A stretch of 64,000 nucleotides of DNA from Trichostrongylus colubriformis (lineage: Eukaryota; Nematoda; Chromadorea; Rhabditida; Trichostrongylidae): assembly GCA_963978905.1 (NCBI GenBank), contig OZ022261.1, forward strand, positions 8,185,992 to 8,249,991, in the 5' to 3' direction. The position numbers and the translations under genes were made by a program. Shown piece by piece: positions 46,781-58,680 of the stretch (the stretch's first letter is position 1; each line of letters begins with the position of its first letter). The notes beneath the pieces were generated by a model. It saw only the letters and a program-made list of their open reading frames with translations, was not told where the DNA came from and did not search any database.

Positions 46781-49187
46781 GTTCCTTTGAATTTTTGCAA
46801 CCGAAGAAAAGTCCCGGAGCCTCCCACTCATAGTGACTGGAATGCAGATTGAGGGGCTCTTGAGGAAGATGCCTGTAAATTATCCATTTGGCGCATTTTT
46901 AGATCTCTCGCATGATATCATACTGTACTACTTGTAAGTCTAACAAAGACATCACTCAATTGGGAACCTGCCAGTCGTCATTGTGGATTGTATCCTTCAC
47001 TTTTTGACAACATTACAGTGACCTAATTCCATGCCATATCAGACGATAACGTGTGACTTCTGCTTCCCTTGTTGACTTCGACACCATTAAAAAGTCACAA
47101 AAAATTGAAGACGCATCAAATTGGAAAACTGTCCAAATAAGAAGCTCTACATAACTAGAATGCTGGAATGAAACGCCACGAAACTCCACGGCAAATTTCA
47201 AATTCTCACTAATGATCCGTTCCAATCAAGGAATTTTTGTAGCGAGCGATTCATGCTCGTATGCGATCACTTTAAGGTGACACTGTTTCCTTGCTACATC
47301 TCCAGATGCCCTGACCTAGAGTAAGACTTGAAAACTCTATTAAGTTTGCTTTACAATAATTCTACCTCGAGGTTATTAGTGACCAATCAAGGCCTTGAAT
47401 TCTATGTACACAGCTCTGCGCTATAAGAACTTCAGTAGTGAAAAAAAAACTGAGAAAGACTGGCTACAACTCGGTCACTGAAAGTAGCGTTGCTACAACC
47501 TAGTGGTGACATACATGGTATTTGGAACAATAAAAAAGGTGATTGTCCCTTGTAAGGCATCTGGCATCGACTATTTTTTTCACTTTGGAAAAAATATTCG
47601 ATATTTCTTGGTCATGATATCATACGTGACAGCTGTTTCATAGTTAGTATAAATAAGCTTCTGAAGCCTTCTGCTGTAGCAGATTTATGATTGAGGAAGT
47701 GTTGGCCGTAACAAAGACCCTATTTAACAACTTCGTGGTAGATGAACTGAAGAAGTCCACGTTAGCAAAACGGTCTGGTGTGATAGATATTTTAAAGTCG
47801 CCCCTTCACATCGTCTGAAGGAACGCAAAAAGGGCTATGAAGTGAGGTTCTTTTGGAGGAAATCGACTGCAGTCACAGGAAAGGGCTTACTCATGAATGC
47901 CTATCAACTACATCAGAAAAAGTATATTCTGTTTAAATCGCCTCAATTTGGTATGAGGCGCTATCGGTAATGATTTTAGTGAGTAATGAGGTAATTCCAG
48001 CCGCACTGGATCGGGCATGTCTATAGCAGCTGAAAATATAATAGAACGAATACTTTGTCAATAAGTCTAGAAACAGAAAGTCAAAGGAGCAGTGTCTGGA
48101 GCTGGAAGACAGTGCCAGTTGATGCTCGATGGCCGTGTGTGTCCGAAGGGGGGCGACGGGATCGAACGGGGGAGCTTAAAACTGCCATATGAGTCGAGTT
48201 GAGTCAATTGATGCGAAACGAGGACTGCAGTAAGCCCTCTTTAAAAAGCACTGCACTCACAATGCTTTCCTCGTCAAATTCATGAAATAATTCCAGTTCG
48301 ACTATGACGACGCCGCCAGCCACGGAGCTATCCAAAATGACATGTCTGACGTCATATGGCCGTAATCGCGTACACACTGATCAACCTCAAAAGAAAAATA
48401 ACTGCTGTTATGCGGTTTCAAAACACATCACAGATCAATTCAGTAACCACTGGAAGAGGTGGGCCCATTGCACTCACCGCTGCAGTGTCATGCACTATTC
48501 TCAAATCAAACGTATTGATAAGAGCCGGTGTATCGACCCGGTAGCCTGCCCCACCAAGTTTCCGTCCCCATCCTGATCTATACCAAATCGCTCTTTGTCT
48601 TTTTCCTGTCTCAATCTTTTTATCTCATTTTCTTATAGAGGCTTCTCTAACGACTACATTTTTCCATTTTCTCTGAAAAATAATCGATATCATTGATCTT
48701 GACATTCTAGTGCGCGGCAGTTCTTCTGATCAAATTAATGTTACAAGTTACTTATTATCATTGAGTCTTAAAAGATTTGTACTATTAACAGATATGTTTG
48801 GGCACCTACATTTCGACTTGAGAATGCAGCGCCATTTACCGTTGTTTATTGAAATGTTTGTGTACAAGTTCCGGTAAATAGCGTGTTTTAGGCAACGGCG
48901 AGTAAGGGTACGCAGTGTTGTCCTTCCTTATCAGTAGTTTTGAAAAAAATTGTCCTCCAAGGTTACCGGCTGTTGCGTTATGATGCACACATGCATCGGT
49001 TAGTCTCATTTGAAGCGGGGGAGGAGGACAGCGTGAGAGGGAGTAGGAGTACAAGCAGGAGTGATTTTCTTAGATTTCTGAACTGTACATCAGAAATGCC
49101 AAGGTAGATTTCTATATGCCAGATTTGACTAAATGTTACCATCATTTGCTACGAGTTCTAGAATATTCCGTAGTCTTCTTCATAATG
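46781..49187. other. Stretch without a confident gene
   Basis: One protein-like segment, about 47686-47820 (FMIEEVLAVTKTLFNNF after CTGTAGCAG), may be a gene or transposon relic. Around 48304-48576 overlapping ORFs show no motif. Otherwise nothing is seen. Confidence 0.3.
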
Positions 49188-49351
49188 TCATATCGCACCA
49201 ATTGTACAAGACGTCATTGACATCCACAGTATGGCATGTTTTTTTTTAAATTTTTTTAGTTTTATTTTTTTGAGAACATCTAAGTGCCGGCAACTTGACC
49301 CATAATCGCGTGCCACAGATGGGGTTGCACGAGATTTAAACAACATTTTTT

Positions 49352-49560
49352 TCTGGTTTTCTGAGAAGATACCGTGCTCAAATGCTACCACCATGTGTTC
49401 TTGAATATGGGGAGTAACACCCCTTTCTGAGACCCTCTTCCTCCAAAAGTAGATAACATTTTCGGATCCCAATCATAATTTTTTCGGTTTCTTAAAAAAT
49501 GTACCGTGGTCAGACGCTACTACCATGTGTGCTTGAATATGGAGAATAACACAGCATATG
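49352..49560 (+). repeat. Direct repeat pair, TACCGTG...ACCATGTGTGCTTGAATATGG
   Basis: TTCTGAGAAGATACCGTGCTC with CTACCACCATGTGTTCTTGAATATGGGGAGTAACAC (49365-49425) recurs as ACCGTGGTCAGACGCTACTACCATGTGTGCTTGAATATGGAGAATAACAC (49503-49552). It is probably a fragment of a dispersed repeat; the surroundings are non-coding. Confidence 0.45.
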
Positions 49561-50546
49561 CAACAGTGACAAAACAGATTCACTACATATTTGTGACGTC
49601 CTACATGCGCATGCCTTTCTTACATTTTTTTAAACAATTTGAACAATATCAGTCTTCACATAAAACATACTTGGTGTTGATTACTGGGTCATATTAGTAG
49701 TGGTGTTAAAAAAAATAATCAGTTTTCCAATGGTACAATGGCTGATAGATATGTTGCTCTGCATATTCGAAAGGGATCCTCTCAGAAATCTACGCTTTTG
49801 AATGAACCAAAAAAAGGACGATTCTGAGTGGCCAAGTGTAATATGTACAAGAGCAAAAACAGCCTCGATCCGTGATGTGTTAATTCCTGAAAAAAACAAG
49901 GACCTGATTAGCACGATAAGAATGATTTTAATACGCGCGACAACGTTCAAGATATTGATCGACGGAGAAAGAGATCTTCACCGTTTTACCGTTTTGAGAT
50001 TTTATTAGGTCGGTACTTCAGCTAGTAGTCCAAAGGTGCTATGAGAAAAGGGGTCTGTTCATTACCAGTAACCCATCTCAGTTAAGCGACATTGTTTTAT
50101 AAAGCTAAAGTACAAGTTTTTAGTATCATATATATAGGGATTTCAAAGTAACGTTTATGTGACGTGAATGAACTAGTGGGCGCAGCGCTACGATGGGCTC
50201 AAGTGATGAAATCCAAAAAAAGGTTTGACCTTTCAATCTGTGGTGTTTTCAGTGCATCCATGACGCTACTACGCTACAAATCCTAGAGGGTGAAGCGCTT
50301 AGCACTCCTTAACCCCTGAGCCATATTCGGGCTACTGAGAATGACTGACAAGTCGATACGCTGGTCCGAGAGATAGTGCCTTCTAGTCATATCTTTCCAA
50401 AAGGACGAAATCTTATTCCTAGTATGTGCCTTCATTGAGTAACTATCCGGGGATCACTTCACCAGGAGAACCACATGAATTTTTGTGCATAATCAATCTT
50501 TCTGAGGTAGCCGGCGCATTCTACTCCCATTCGAATCGCAAAAGTA

Positions 50547-51451
50547 TTAGGTTGTCCCAAAAAACTTGTAGTATTTTTTTCGATCATCACATTTTATTTT
50601 TCAGATAAAAATTCATTTCAAATCGTCCAACAAATAAAAATTAGGCAACAACATATTGACCATTATTATCGGCACCCTCTGCCACTTCATAAGAAAATCG
50701 TTGATTCCCTTCTCCCAGGACTCTCGGTTCTGAGAGTCGAAGAAGTCAGCAATCGCCTTCGCAAGCAAGTCAACGAATTTTCTCTTGGCCAGGAAGTATT
50801 CGAGAGGATGGGTAAGGTGATAGCCAGAAGGGGCAATGTCTGGAGAGTATGGCGGGTGGGGCAGCACATCTCAGCCGAGCTCCTATAACTTGGCCTGGGT
50901 ACTTTTCGCGAAATGGGAGCGAAATGGGAGCGGGCGTCGTCATGAAGAAGGTGACCGAGGACCTTTTCCGGCACTTTTCTCGAACAGCGACGGTGAGCTG
51001 CTGGAGCTGGTGGGTGCATACGGCAGCGGTGACTGTCTCGCCTTGTACCAGCACCTCGCGGAAAAGCATTCCTTCCGCGTCCCAGAACCAGCACAGTCCC
51101 AAGCGTGGTTTGTCCTTCATGTCAATCTCGCTGTTGCTGAAGCTGATTAACCAGGGGCGCACGGTCACGTAGCTCACACATCCCTTGCCCAATGCAGCGC
51201 TGATGGAGTGGCAAGCTTCCGTCGTTTTGTGCCGCAAGACCGCTCGTAATAGATGACACCGCGAGTTGGGTGGGTATCGACAACGGGCATTGTAGCTCTC
51301 TCCACGGGATCTGGTGCGTCAATATATATTTTCCTAGAAAGCTCAGGGAGCGTTCTACCATACTCCTGAACCGCCTGGACCTGCCTCAAGGTGAACAAGA
51401 GTTACTGGTTTTTTTTTGGAAAAATACGAAAAGACTTTTGGGACAACCTAA
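50547..51451 (-). mobile_element. Internally deleted mariner, 905 bp, TA-flanked
   Basis: The ends TTAGGTTGTCCCAAAAAACT and the complement of AAAAGACTTTTGGGACAACCTAA are flanked by TA (50545-50546, 51452-51453). In shifting minus-strand frames one reads a DNA-binding part (VIYYERSCGTK, ACHSISAALGKGC, then SNSEIDMKDKPR). This runs straight into LCWFWDAEGMLFREVL and the catalytic end (TVTAAVCTHQLQQL, FMTTPAP for the HDNARPH loop, [18 protein letters not shown]). The first aspartate segment is absent and the third aspartate has become G. Confidence 0.8.
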
Positions 51452-51453
51452 TA

Positions 51454-52129
51454 TTAGGTAGTCTAAAAAGTCTTTTCGTGTTTTTAAATACCGCTTTTTC
51501 CCTCAAAACTGCTTTACACAAAATTTCTTCTGTACATATATATGTAGTACAATTCCACACGCATCTATAGGTATTGTTGTCTTCCATCTCCCGGATAACC
51601 CTTTTCGGCAAAATAAAATTATCAAAAGTCACTCATTTTCAATTTCAAATTTTCTTTTTTGAATGACGTCAGACAGGGAAAGGAAAAGGTGATAATCCGA
51701 TGGAGCAGGATCAGGGCTATAAGGCAGCAATTTTTATCCAAGCTCGAGAATTTGTAAAAAAAAAAGTTCAAAAAATTTTCACCACTATTGAAAAAATGAC
51801 TCGCCAAAGAATTCTCGAGCTTGGATAAAAATTGCTGCCCCATCCACCTTATAGCCCTGATCTTGCTCCATCGGATTATCACCTTTTCCTTTCCCTGTCT
51901 AACGCCATTCAGAGAAAAATTATTTTATAATTTTTGTATTGAAAATGAGGTTGACCGTTGATATGTTAATTTTGCCGAAAAGGGTTATCTGGGAGATGGA
52001 AGACAATAATACCTATAGATGCGTGAGAACTTGTACTCCATATATATGTACAGAAGAAATTTCTGGAAAGCAGTTTTGAGGGAAAAAGCGGTATTTGAAA
52101 ATACGAAAAAACTTTTTAGACTACCCAAA
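51454..52129. mobile_element. Palindromic mariner-derived foldback, 676 bp
   Basis: The left end TTAGGTAGTCTAAAAAGTCTT and the right end complement are inverted repeats of about 170 bases (GGTATTGTTGTCTTCCATCTC and its complement inside). A second inverted pair lies further in (51661-51760 with 51800-51912). Each carries the mariner catalytic motif; in the right arm it reads [19 protein letters not shown]. The element is therefore a near whole-length palindrome of a mariner 3' half around a short A/T loop. TA flanks it (51452-51453, 52130-52131), and the left TA is shared with the neighbour mariner. Confidence 0.8.
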
Positions 52130-52130
52130 T

Positions 52131-52272
52131 AAAAATAAGATATAATAAAAAGAATAAATAAATAAACAAATAATGTGGGTCACATTGCATATAAATAAAT
52201 AAATAATAAAATAAGGTAAATAAATACAAAAAGATAAATATCTACAATATTTTGATGCAATGTGACCCATAC
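52131..52272. repeat. A/T-rich (AATA)n tract inside a short inverted repeat
   Basis: TGTGGGTCACATTGCAT (52174) and ATGCAATGTGACCCATA (52255) are inverted and enclose 65 bases of AAATAAATAA-type sequence. AATAAATA runs also precede it. Confidence 0.55.
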
Positions 52273-52687
52273 AATGACTTGCACGAGCGAGCTGAACTTC
52301 ATTTTGCTTTTCAAACTCGATAGCGTGCTCAGTACGCTTAAACGGACATGATCCATTTTCCATCCCGAGGAATGCAAATGGGAGCAACACCAATTGTGAT
52401 TACATTACTTCCTCCTCAAAAGTTTGGAACCTTAAATTAGTTATTTTTAATAAGTGCATAAGGAGTGAGCCATAGAGAAGCCACAGTTTCCAGGAGCAGT
52501 GATCCTTGCATGGTCTTTTGTCAGCGAAGCAATTTGCGAAGCAGAAAGTGGGAAACCATTTTATGACTGCACACGGTATCTAACTTCATTCTATGGGCCA
52601 TATCAACCAGTAGGATCTTCAAGGTGATGGCTGTTTTACTGAAACAATAGGTGACGTTATTTGTAGTCGGATGATACGCATCCATTA

Positions 52688-52874
52688 GGGTGTGTACCTT
52701 TGGCGTGCGAGCTGAATGTGCCATATGTGGTAGGTCCTAGAGCGATTACACGGTGATGCCGTAGTTGCCGTTCAGTCGCTTCAAAACCCAACTACATGCG
52801 TTGCCCTTGGTTCGTGCGTCGCCACCCCGCAAGATGCTACATATGTGAAGTCCTGACGTAAAGGTAAACACCAC
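52688..52874. repeat. Foldback repeat of the 6961-7189 family, diverged
   Basis: AGGGTGTGTACCTTTGGCGTG at the left, GTAGGTCCTAGAGCGATTACACGG and CAGTCGCTTCAAAACCCAACTAC in the middle, and GTCCTGACGTAAAGGTAAACACC at the right. Confidence 0.5.
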
Positions 52875-53178
52875 ATTCTTTGCAGTAAAATGGTGAAGAC
52901 CTCTGCAATATATAAAAACTCCTGGCTTTGATGTATTCGAAGATAGCTTTCTTGTAACCACTTTAATTGAACTTTTTCTCAACAACAGCGCAGAAAATTT
53001 TTTCGTCATATATGTTACTTTATTACTAGTCTCAACGGCTGCTGTAATCGACAGACCAAGTATACTTATGTTTCTTTCACACTCGTTGGTATCATGCACT
53101 CATAACTTTCTCCTCTTTAAATGCAGTTGGATACCTTCAGATAGAAACTAACCAAACTTAACAAGCTTATGCCTTTAG

Positions 53179-56100
53179 ATGGCTGAAACTGCTCCGGAAA
53201 CGGAGATTCTGCCCAAATCTGGAGATCAATTGCCTGGCACCAGTGGTTTGCATCCATCAAACTCTGATGTCATCTTAAGTGAAGAAAGGTCTGTTGATGA
53301 ACTGAATAGCTCTTTAATACCTTTTTCCCAATAAATAAAAGTAGCTTCCGAATGCCTCCATTCTTCTGAAGAAGGAACAATAACTCTTTTTCAGTGTAGA
53401 AGAACGACCAGCACGGATCGGGTCCACCCAACGTTTTACTCAGGTTTGCACCTTTTTCACCCTCAGTAGACGTGACCATATTATAGCTGATATAAAATAA
53501 AAATAACGAAAATTGTAATGGCTGGTGAGGGATACTTCCGTGCTCATAGGCTTCTAATCCAGTGGTTCCGAATGGAATACAAGTAACGACAACAAAAATT
53601 TAATCTGGTTACCATGTATTGATCGGTTTGATGAAGACGTACCAACAGGTCGTCAACAACTGATCGCGCCGTCTGGGGTCATTCCACCGCGCTTATGAGG
53701 CCTCCCGCCTGGTTCATGGAATTTCATGAGAATGTGGTTTCAATCCGCCACTCCACAATAAGTTCATATGATTTTGATGCTTTTGTGCTGCTACCGAATG
53801 TCTAAACTCCCCTTGGGTAGTTTATCATGCAGGAAGCAACCATTTTCCTATAGTCCTATGTCCTATAGTTAATGTGTCATATAGCTATATCCTATATTTC
53901 CTATACCGTATTGTTATAGTGTGTAAAAATAAAAATGTCAAAATTTATAGTGTGTCAAATATTCTCAATTAAGGATCCGATGGAGATTCATCCAGCCCCG
54001 GCACATTCACAGATACCCACACCCGAGACTGCTTCTGTTAAAGAGGTGTGGAACTTCTCACTGCTCTCAATTTTTGAAAAATTCATTACCCGATAATTAA
54101 ACATTATTATAAACGTGATTTGAAAATTCCTAAAACTCTTCTTTCTGAACCTGATAAAACGTCTAATTCAGTGCGATTCTAGTTCCGATGGAACAAGTAA
54201 CGGAATCATGCACGGAAAGGTAAGCTTCTCTTTTGACCATATATAATTGTGTTTGCCTGATAAGGGAAGCATGCAAATTTTCACGCGAAAAAGAGAGAAT
54301 CCGGTCAAGGTACACCTCCTCAAAGTGGTGGCTGAAGGAGTGGGCCTCAGAGTAAATCCTCGTCCCGTCGTCTGACGTCGAACACGAATAGTGGCACTGT
54401 TTATGTTGCTTTCTGTTCCCACTATGCGTCTCCGACTGCGGCGGACGACGGGGTGGGCATTCACTCTGAGGCCCTACCCCCTCGGCCACCACTTTGAGCA
54501 GCTGTATCTTAGTCGGTGTCTGATTTTTTCGCGTGAAACTTTGTATGCTGCCCTTGCTGAGCAAATAGAACATAAATATATGGGTAATAGAGAAACTCAT
54601 TTTTCTCTGCACGATTCCTTCAGACTGCAGGAGTAATGCAGATTAATTCATCATTTGGGGCTTAGTCGTGATCTGTTCCAGTACTCCTGCCTTTTGCAAA
54701 AATTCTTCCCACCGCGCAAACCCCGTCCCAACTGTGCCCCCGCGTAAGCCCTTGTAGCTCGAAGTAGATTGAAGTGCAGAAAGAAGCTATGATATGTCTG
54801 GTATAAATCTACGTATGTCTGGAATACCATCTTTTGCGGAATTTGAAGGGATTTTGGGACTGGTTCCTGACGTGGTGTCATGTAACACTGATGACTAATC
54901 TGTGGATAACAACCTCTTGATAGTGAAACGCACTTGGCGTTGAAAGATTAAGGGCTGAACTGCTGCTAGGCGTTTGTTACATGTGTACGTCAGAATCCCT
55001 TCTATAGTAGTGCACGTGACTCAGTTTCAGTCAACAGCCAAGATAAAATAATCATGTGGTGGTTACGGACAACGCGGGGCGATCTCTGATAAGTGCTTCC
55101 GGCTCATTAGAAGCAACCATCCACAGAAACTACATGGAAATTTTCCCCTATTTCGAAACAGTATTCGAAAAAAAGAACAACTCGTTTGAAATTTCGCCAG
55201 AAGATCTGAACAGCCGTCAGAGACCAGAGCGCAGTTTCAATTTCGCGCCCATTATTGTGCTTCTCACTCTGCGTCCCTAACCACGTGTCGGCTCTTCGCC
55301 CTCCCGAGTCTCGAGTGTCCAAACCCATACGGATGCCCCACCCCGTCGGCCGTCACTTTAGAGAGCTACCTCAAATGGATTCTTGTATATGCGCATAAAA
55401 TTTGCATGCTACCCTAAATAAGCAATAGAACACAAATATATGTATGTGTAACAGAAGAACTCAAATTTCCGCGGACAATTCCGTCCAGAGAAGGTCACTA
55501 CCTGTGAGCACATCTAACATTCTCACATAGAGTACAAGACAGAAACCCAGCAATTTTTCTCCGATAAGATGCAGTACGTATGTGAAAACAGCGGTAAAAA
55601 ATGTATTGTAAGTGGCATTCAACACGGAATCCCCACTCTCCCGCAAATCGATCTCAAACCACTGCGTAAATCAATACTCTTCTCATAGTGTCTGCGAATC
55701 AATGGTGTTCGAATGCATGTATCATACAATGGTTTAGGAATCTACATACGTTTGGGGGTACGGTCAAGATAGTCATTGCGTCAATAGGCGTGTTCAGGAG
55801 GTGGGGCCTTTTAAAGGAATCGTCCACGGAAAAATGAGTTCCTGTGTCACCCACATATTTATGTTGTAGTTGCCTAATAAGGGCCGCATGTGGCTGAGAT
55901 ACGGCTCCCCAAAGTCTCGGTCGGGTGGGCGGGGCTTTCGAGTAAAGGCCCAGTCCCATCGTCCACCGCTGTTAGGAACGGAGAGTGTTACTGTTTATAA
56001 CTTTTTGTTCCTACAATGCGTCTCCGACCGCGGCGGACGACCGGTTGGGCACTTGCTCGGAGGCCCCGCCCACCCGGCCAAGAACTTGGGTAGTTGTATG

Positions 56101-56767
56101 TATCTTAACCAAATTCTCACTTTCTCGCGTGAAGCTTTGCATGCGGCCCACAACTTTGCATGCGGAACACAACATAAATTACGGGAAACAAAAAAAAACT
56201 CATTTTTCCCTGGACGATTCCTCTGAGTATTAGTAGTAATATAATTCGTTAAATTTAAGTATTGAAGAAACGGAACCAGTGCAAAGCGATATGGTAGAGA
56301 AAGAGGTTCCATTAATTAACTTTAAGTCACTTGCAACAGACTTGAAAGCCTGAATGCAGTTTGCCGTGTGTTGTGCCTCGCGCGCAAAGCGTGCCTAGTA
56401 CGGTTCTCCTGAACCGTACATTTATGAGACTACACTAGTCATTAACGAATTACACCATGAAAAAATTACGCACAAGAAAAAAAATGAAAGACGATAAGCA
56501 GGAAATGCTCTGAGATAGAGGATTTACGTGCGAGTATCCTATTAGGTACTATACTTGAACTTACCTTGAAAATTTCAGCCAAGCAACGGTAGCGATTCGC
56601 CAAAGGAGATTCCGTACGAGGTCGATTCAGTGGAGCCCTCACCCAAAACTGGTAGATCCAATACGAACGAAACCACTGAAGGTGCAAGACCACAAAGGGA
56701 ACCAAGAGCACCGAAAGAGCTCAAGAAAAGTGTATCGATCGCTCCTCCTGAACTGTTACGTGAAGCG
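53179..56767 (+). CDS. Disordered Ser/Pro/Glu-rich protein, at least four exons, 3' end open
   Basis: I do not recognise the family. Exons 53179-53288, 53395-53443, 53974-54045 and 56579-56767 join in phase (GT-AG throughout) to 140 codons from ATG. The text starts MAETAPETEILPKSGDQL and continues with short hydrophilic stretches (EERPARIGSTQRF, HPAPAHSQIPTPETASVKE, NGSDSPKEIPYEVD). It ends ELKKSVSIAPPELLREA at a strong GTGAGT donor, so further exons should follow, perhaps beyond 57 kb. There is no signal peptide or membrane segment. The composition suggests an intracellular, intrinsically disordered protein with possible SP/TP phosphorylation sites. The ATG sits directly after CCTTTAG, a likely spliced-leader acceptor. 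Intron 3 (2.5 kb) holds two complete foldbacks and one partial. Confidence 0.7.
54199..54621. repeat. Large foldback element, copy 2
   Basis: The ends GGAATCATGCACGGAAAGG and TCTGCACGATTCC are inverted. Both arms contain the GAGTGGGCCTCAGAGTAAAT / GCATTCACTCTGAGGCCCTACCCC block and the TGCCTGATAAGGG / CCCTTGCTGAGCA block of the family. It lies in intron 3 of the 53179 gene. Confidence 0.7.
55325..55490. repeat. Large foldback element, right half only
   Basis: It runs from CACCCCGTCGGCCGTCACTTTAG through GCATGCTACCCTAAATAAGCAATAGAACAC to CCGCGGACAATTCCGTCC, the order of a right arm. No left arm is present. Confidence 0.55.
55811..56224. repeat. Large foldback element, copy 3
   Basis: It starts AAAGGAATCGTCCACGGAAAAATGAG and ends TTTTTCCCTGGACGATTCCTCT. 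GGGTGGGCGGGGCTTTCGAG pairs with CTCGGAGGCCCCGCCCACCC around the loop. A short tandem (TTTGCATGCGG) is present in the right arm. Confidence 0.75.
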
Positions 56768-57561
56768 GTGAGTGGAAAAAATGTCTGTCGCTTGAACAGT
56801 CCCCTTGGTGTGCGCTCCAAATCGAATAGTAGAAATTTCCGCTGTTGTGCGGAAAGATATCGATGGTGACAGTGAGGCAGACCAGTTTTTGCCACCAGTC
56901 AACCGTTCCTCTTTCTCGCTTCTATTCATACCGCTTTCTTTGGCATTTATATTTGCAGTTTTGAAATAATGCGCCAAATACTGCATTTATAGTTTCATTT
57001 TCGAAATAGTGCGCCAAATATTAGAGCTCTTAATTGGTGGTAAGCAGTTTTAAATGTGAAACAGCGTCATAAAAACAATTACGGATCGAAAGTCAATGAT
57101 CGGCATCAAATTCGTCATGGTCTGTTTACACAGCGGTGAGCGCCAATGTCCTAGTTGATTGTTCCACGTGATACCCACATCTTTACTCAGTTACTTGCTT
57201 AAAATCATATCAGTAACCATGTATTTATACGATACTTCTTTTTACTGCGTGTCTGTAATCGTTGCAAGAACTGTTTCGTATTGTCTAGATTCCTCTGCCT
57301 TTTTACTGGTATGCCTCTCGAGAAATCGCCATATTGATCGATATCAATCACTTCTTTGTGGGCACTTTTCACCCTTGAAAAGTGGTTCAAGTATGTCGCC
57401 GACAAGCTTATTGAAATAAACTCCTAGTTGACGAACAGTTTACGTGGACTGATTAATTTTGTTCGTAGGCCAGCAGATATGCCCCCAGCTATGGTGGGCA
57501 TGAAGCCTCATTGTTAGTGATATACCTGAAATCTGAATGTTTAGTCCCACGTTCAACTTAA
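56768..57561. other. Possible intron or downstream region of the 53179 gene
   Basis: It begins at the GTGAGT donor of exon 4. No convincing next exon is seen before the foldback at 57562. GTTTTAAATG and GCGCCAAATA motifs recur twice (56970-57025) as a short direct repeat. Confidence 0.35.
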
Positions 57562-58048
57562 AGGCATATTCCAAGATTATTGGGATATCACATCTCCTGC
57601 CGTGGATGGATAGTTCGACCCAAGCCACGTAGACTGTACCATTACCGAGGTGTGGGGGTCAGTTTCTGGAGCGTGTAGAGCAAAAGAATCAGCGCAACAG
57701 CTCGGTCCCGCCCACCCCAGCCGGGGGTCTGCCTTTATTCTTCGGCTCTTATCTTTGACATAGGTAGACCAGCTACGTGGTCAAGACCTTGAAACTGGCA
57801 AAGAAGCAGTCGTCTCGTGAAGTAAACCCACTACTGAGTGACCTGACCCCACACTAAACACCGGAATACTTGCAACACACCCCCGGCTGGGGTGGGCGGG
57901 GCCGAGCTGTTGCGCTGATTCTTTGGCTCTGCACGCTCCAGGAACTGACCCCCACGCCTCGGTAAAGGTACAGCCTACGTGTCTTGGGTCGAACTATCCA
58001 TCCAAGGCAGGGGATGTGATATCCCAATAATCCTGGAATATGTCTCTA
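57562..58048. repeat. Foldback with about 165-bp arms and about 150-bp loop
   Basis: The left arm (57562-57728: CATATTCCAAGATTATTGGG, GGATGGATAGTTCGACCC, CGCCCACCCCAGCCGGGGG) returns in reverse complement at 57878-58048 with roughly 90 percent identity by eye. The loop contains CTGAGTGACCTGACCCCACACT. I see no relative elsewhere in the window and no protein. Confidence 0.75.
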
Positions 58049-58324
58049 AATGTCCAGGTAGTGCTGCAGAGGGACATAGGGCAGGAGGAGCCAATGCGAC
58101 GTTGCGTCGCGCGGATTTTTGACGAGTTACGTTTTTCGGGTGATGAGGCATCTGCTGCATCACCAGATTTTTACTTTTTTCATTTTTTTCTCTTAATATG
58201 TACTTCGGTTTTCCATAGCTTAGAATTAGCATGCATTTCCGGTTATAGCACCGTATTGCTACGATTTTTTTACTGAGTATCCCGTTAAACGTGACTGTTG
58301 TAAGGCTAAGAATGACAGAGAGGG

Positions 58325-58680
58325 AGGGATAGATGGCTTCCACGTAAAGGCACCGGGAGGGGGTAATTTTAGCCGACGGTACCCGCTTGTAGTTGAGTTA
58401 TTGTACACACGACGCCTTGCCATGACGTCTAGTATGAATTCATTGGATATTTTCTATTAAAACACATTTTTTCGTATTTCTTCTTCACTTCTGCCCGCCG
58501 CAGCAGGCAACTAGGCCATCGAAGCGTGCAGTTTGAGGTTAAGCGCGCTAGGATCGCAAATGCTCCCGAAGGCGCGTGTTTCAACGCGAGTTTGTGCACA
58601 TTATCTCTTCTGGGCTCAATGTTCGTTTACAGCGAATAATACTTCCGAATGAGCTTCCCATCTATGCCCACCTCCGTGCC
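58325..58680 (+). repeat. Dispersed repeat, unfilled relative of 46135-46780
   Basis: It shares AAAGGCACCGGGAGGGGGTAA, ACGACGCCTTGCCATG, AGCGTGCAGTTTGAGG, CCCGAAGGCGCGTGTTT and TTCGTTTACAGCGAAT in order with the 46-kb copy. It has no MITE in the middle. A large foldback starts directly at its end. Confidence 0.5.

Noticed and set aside
57975..58343. 122-codon minus-strand ORF
   Set aside because: It overlaps the right arm of the 57562-58048 foldback and the start of a dispersed repeat.
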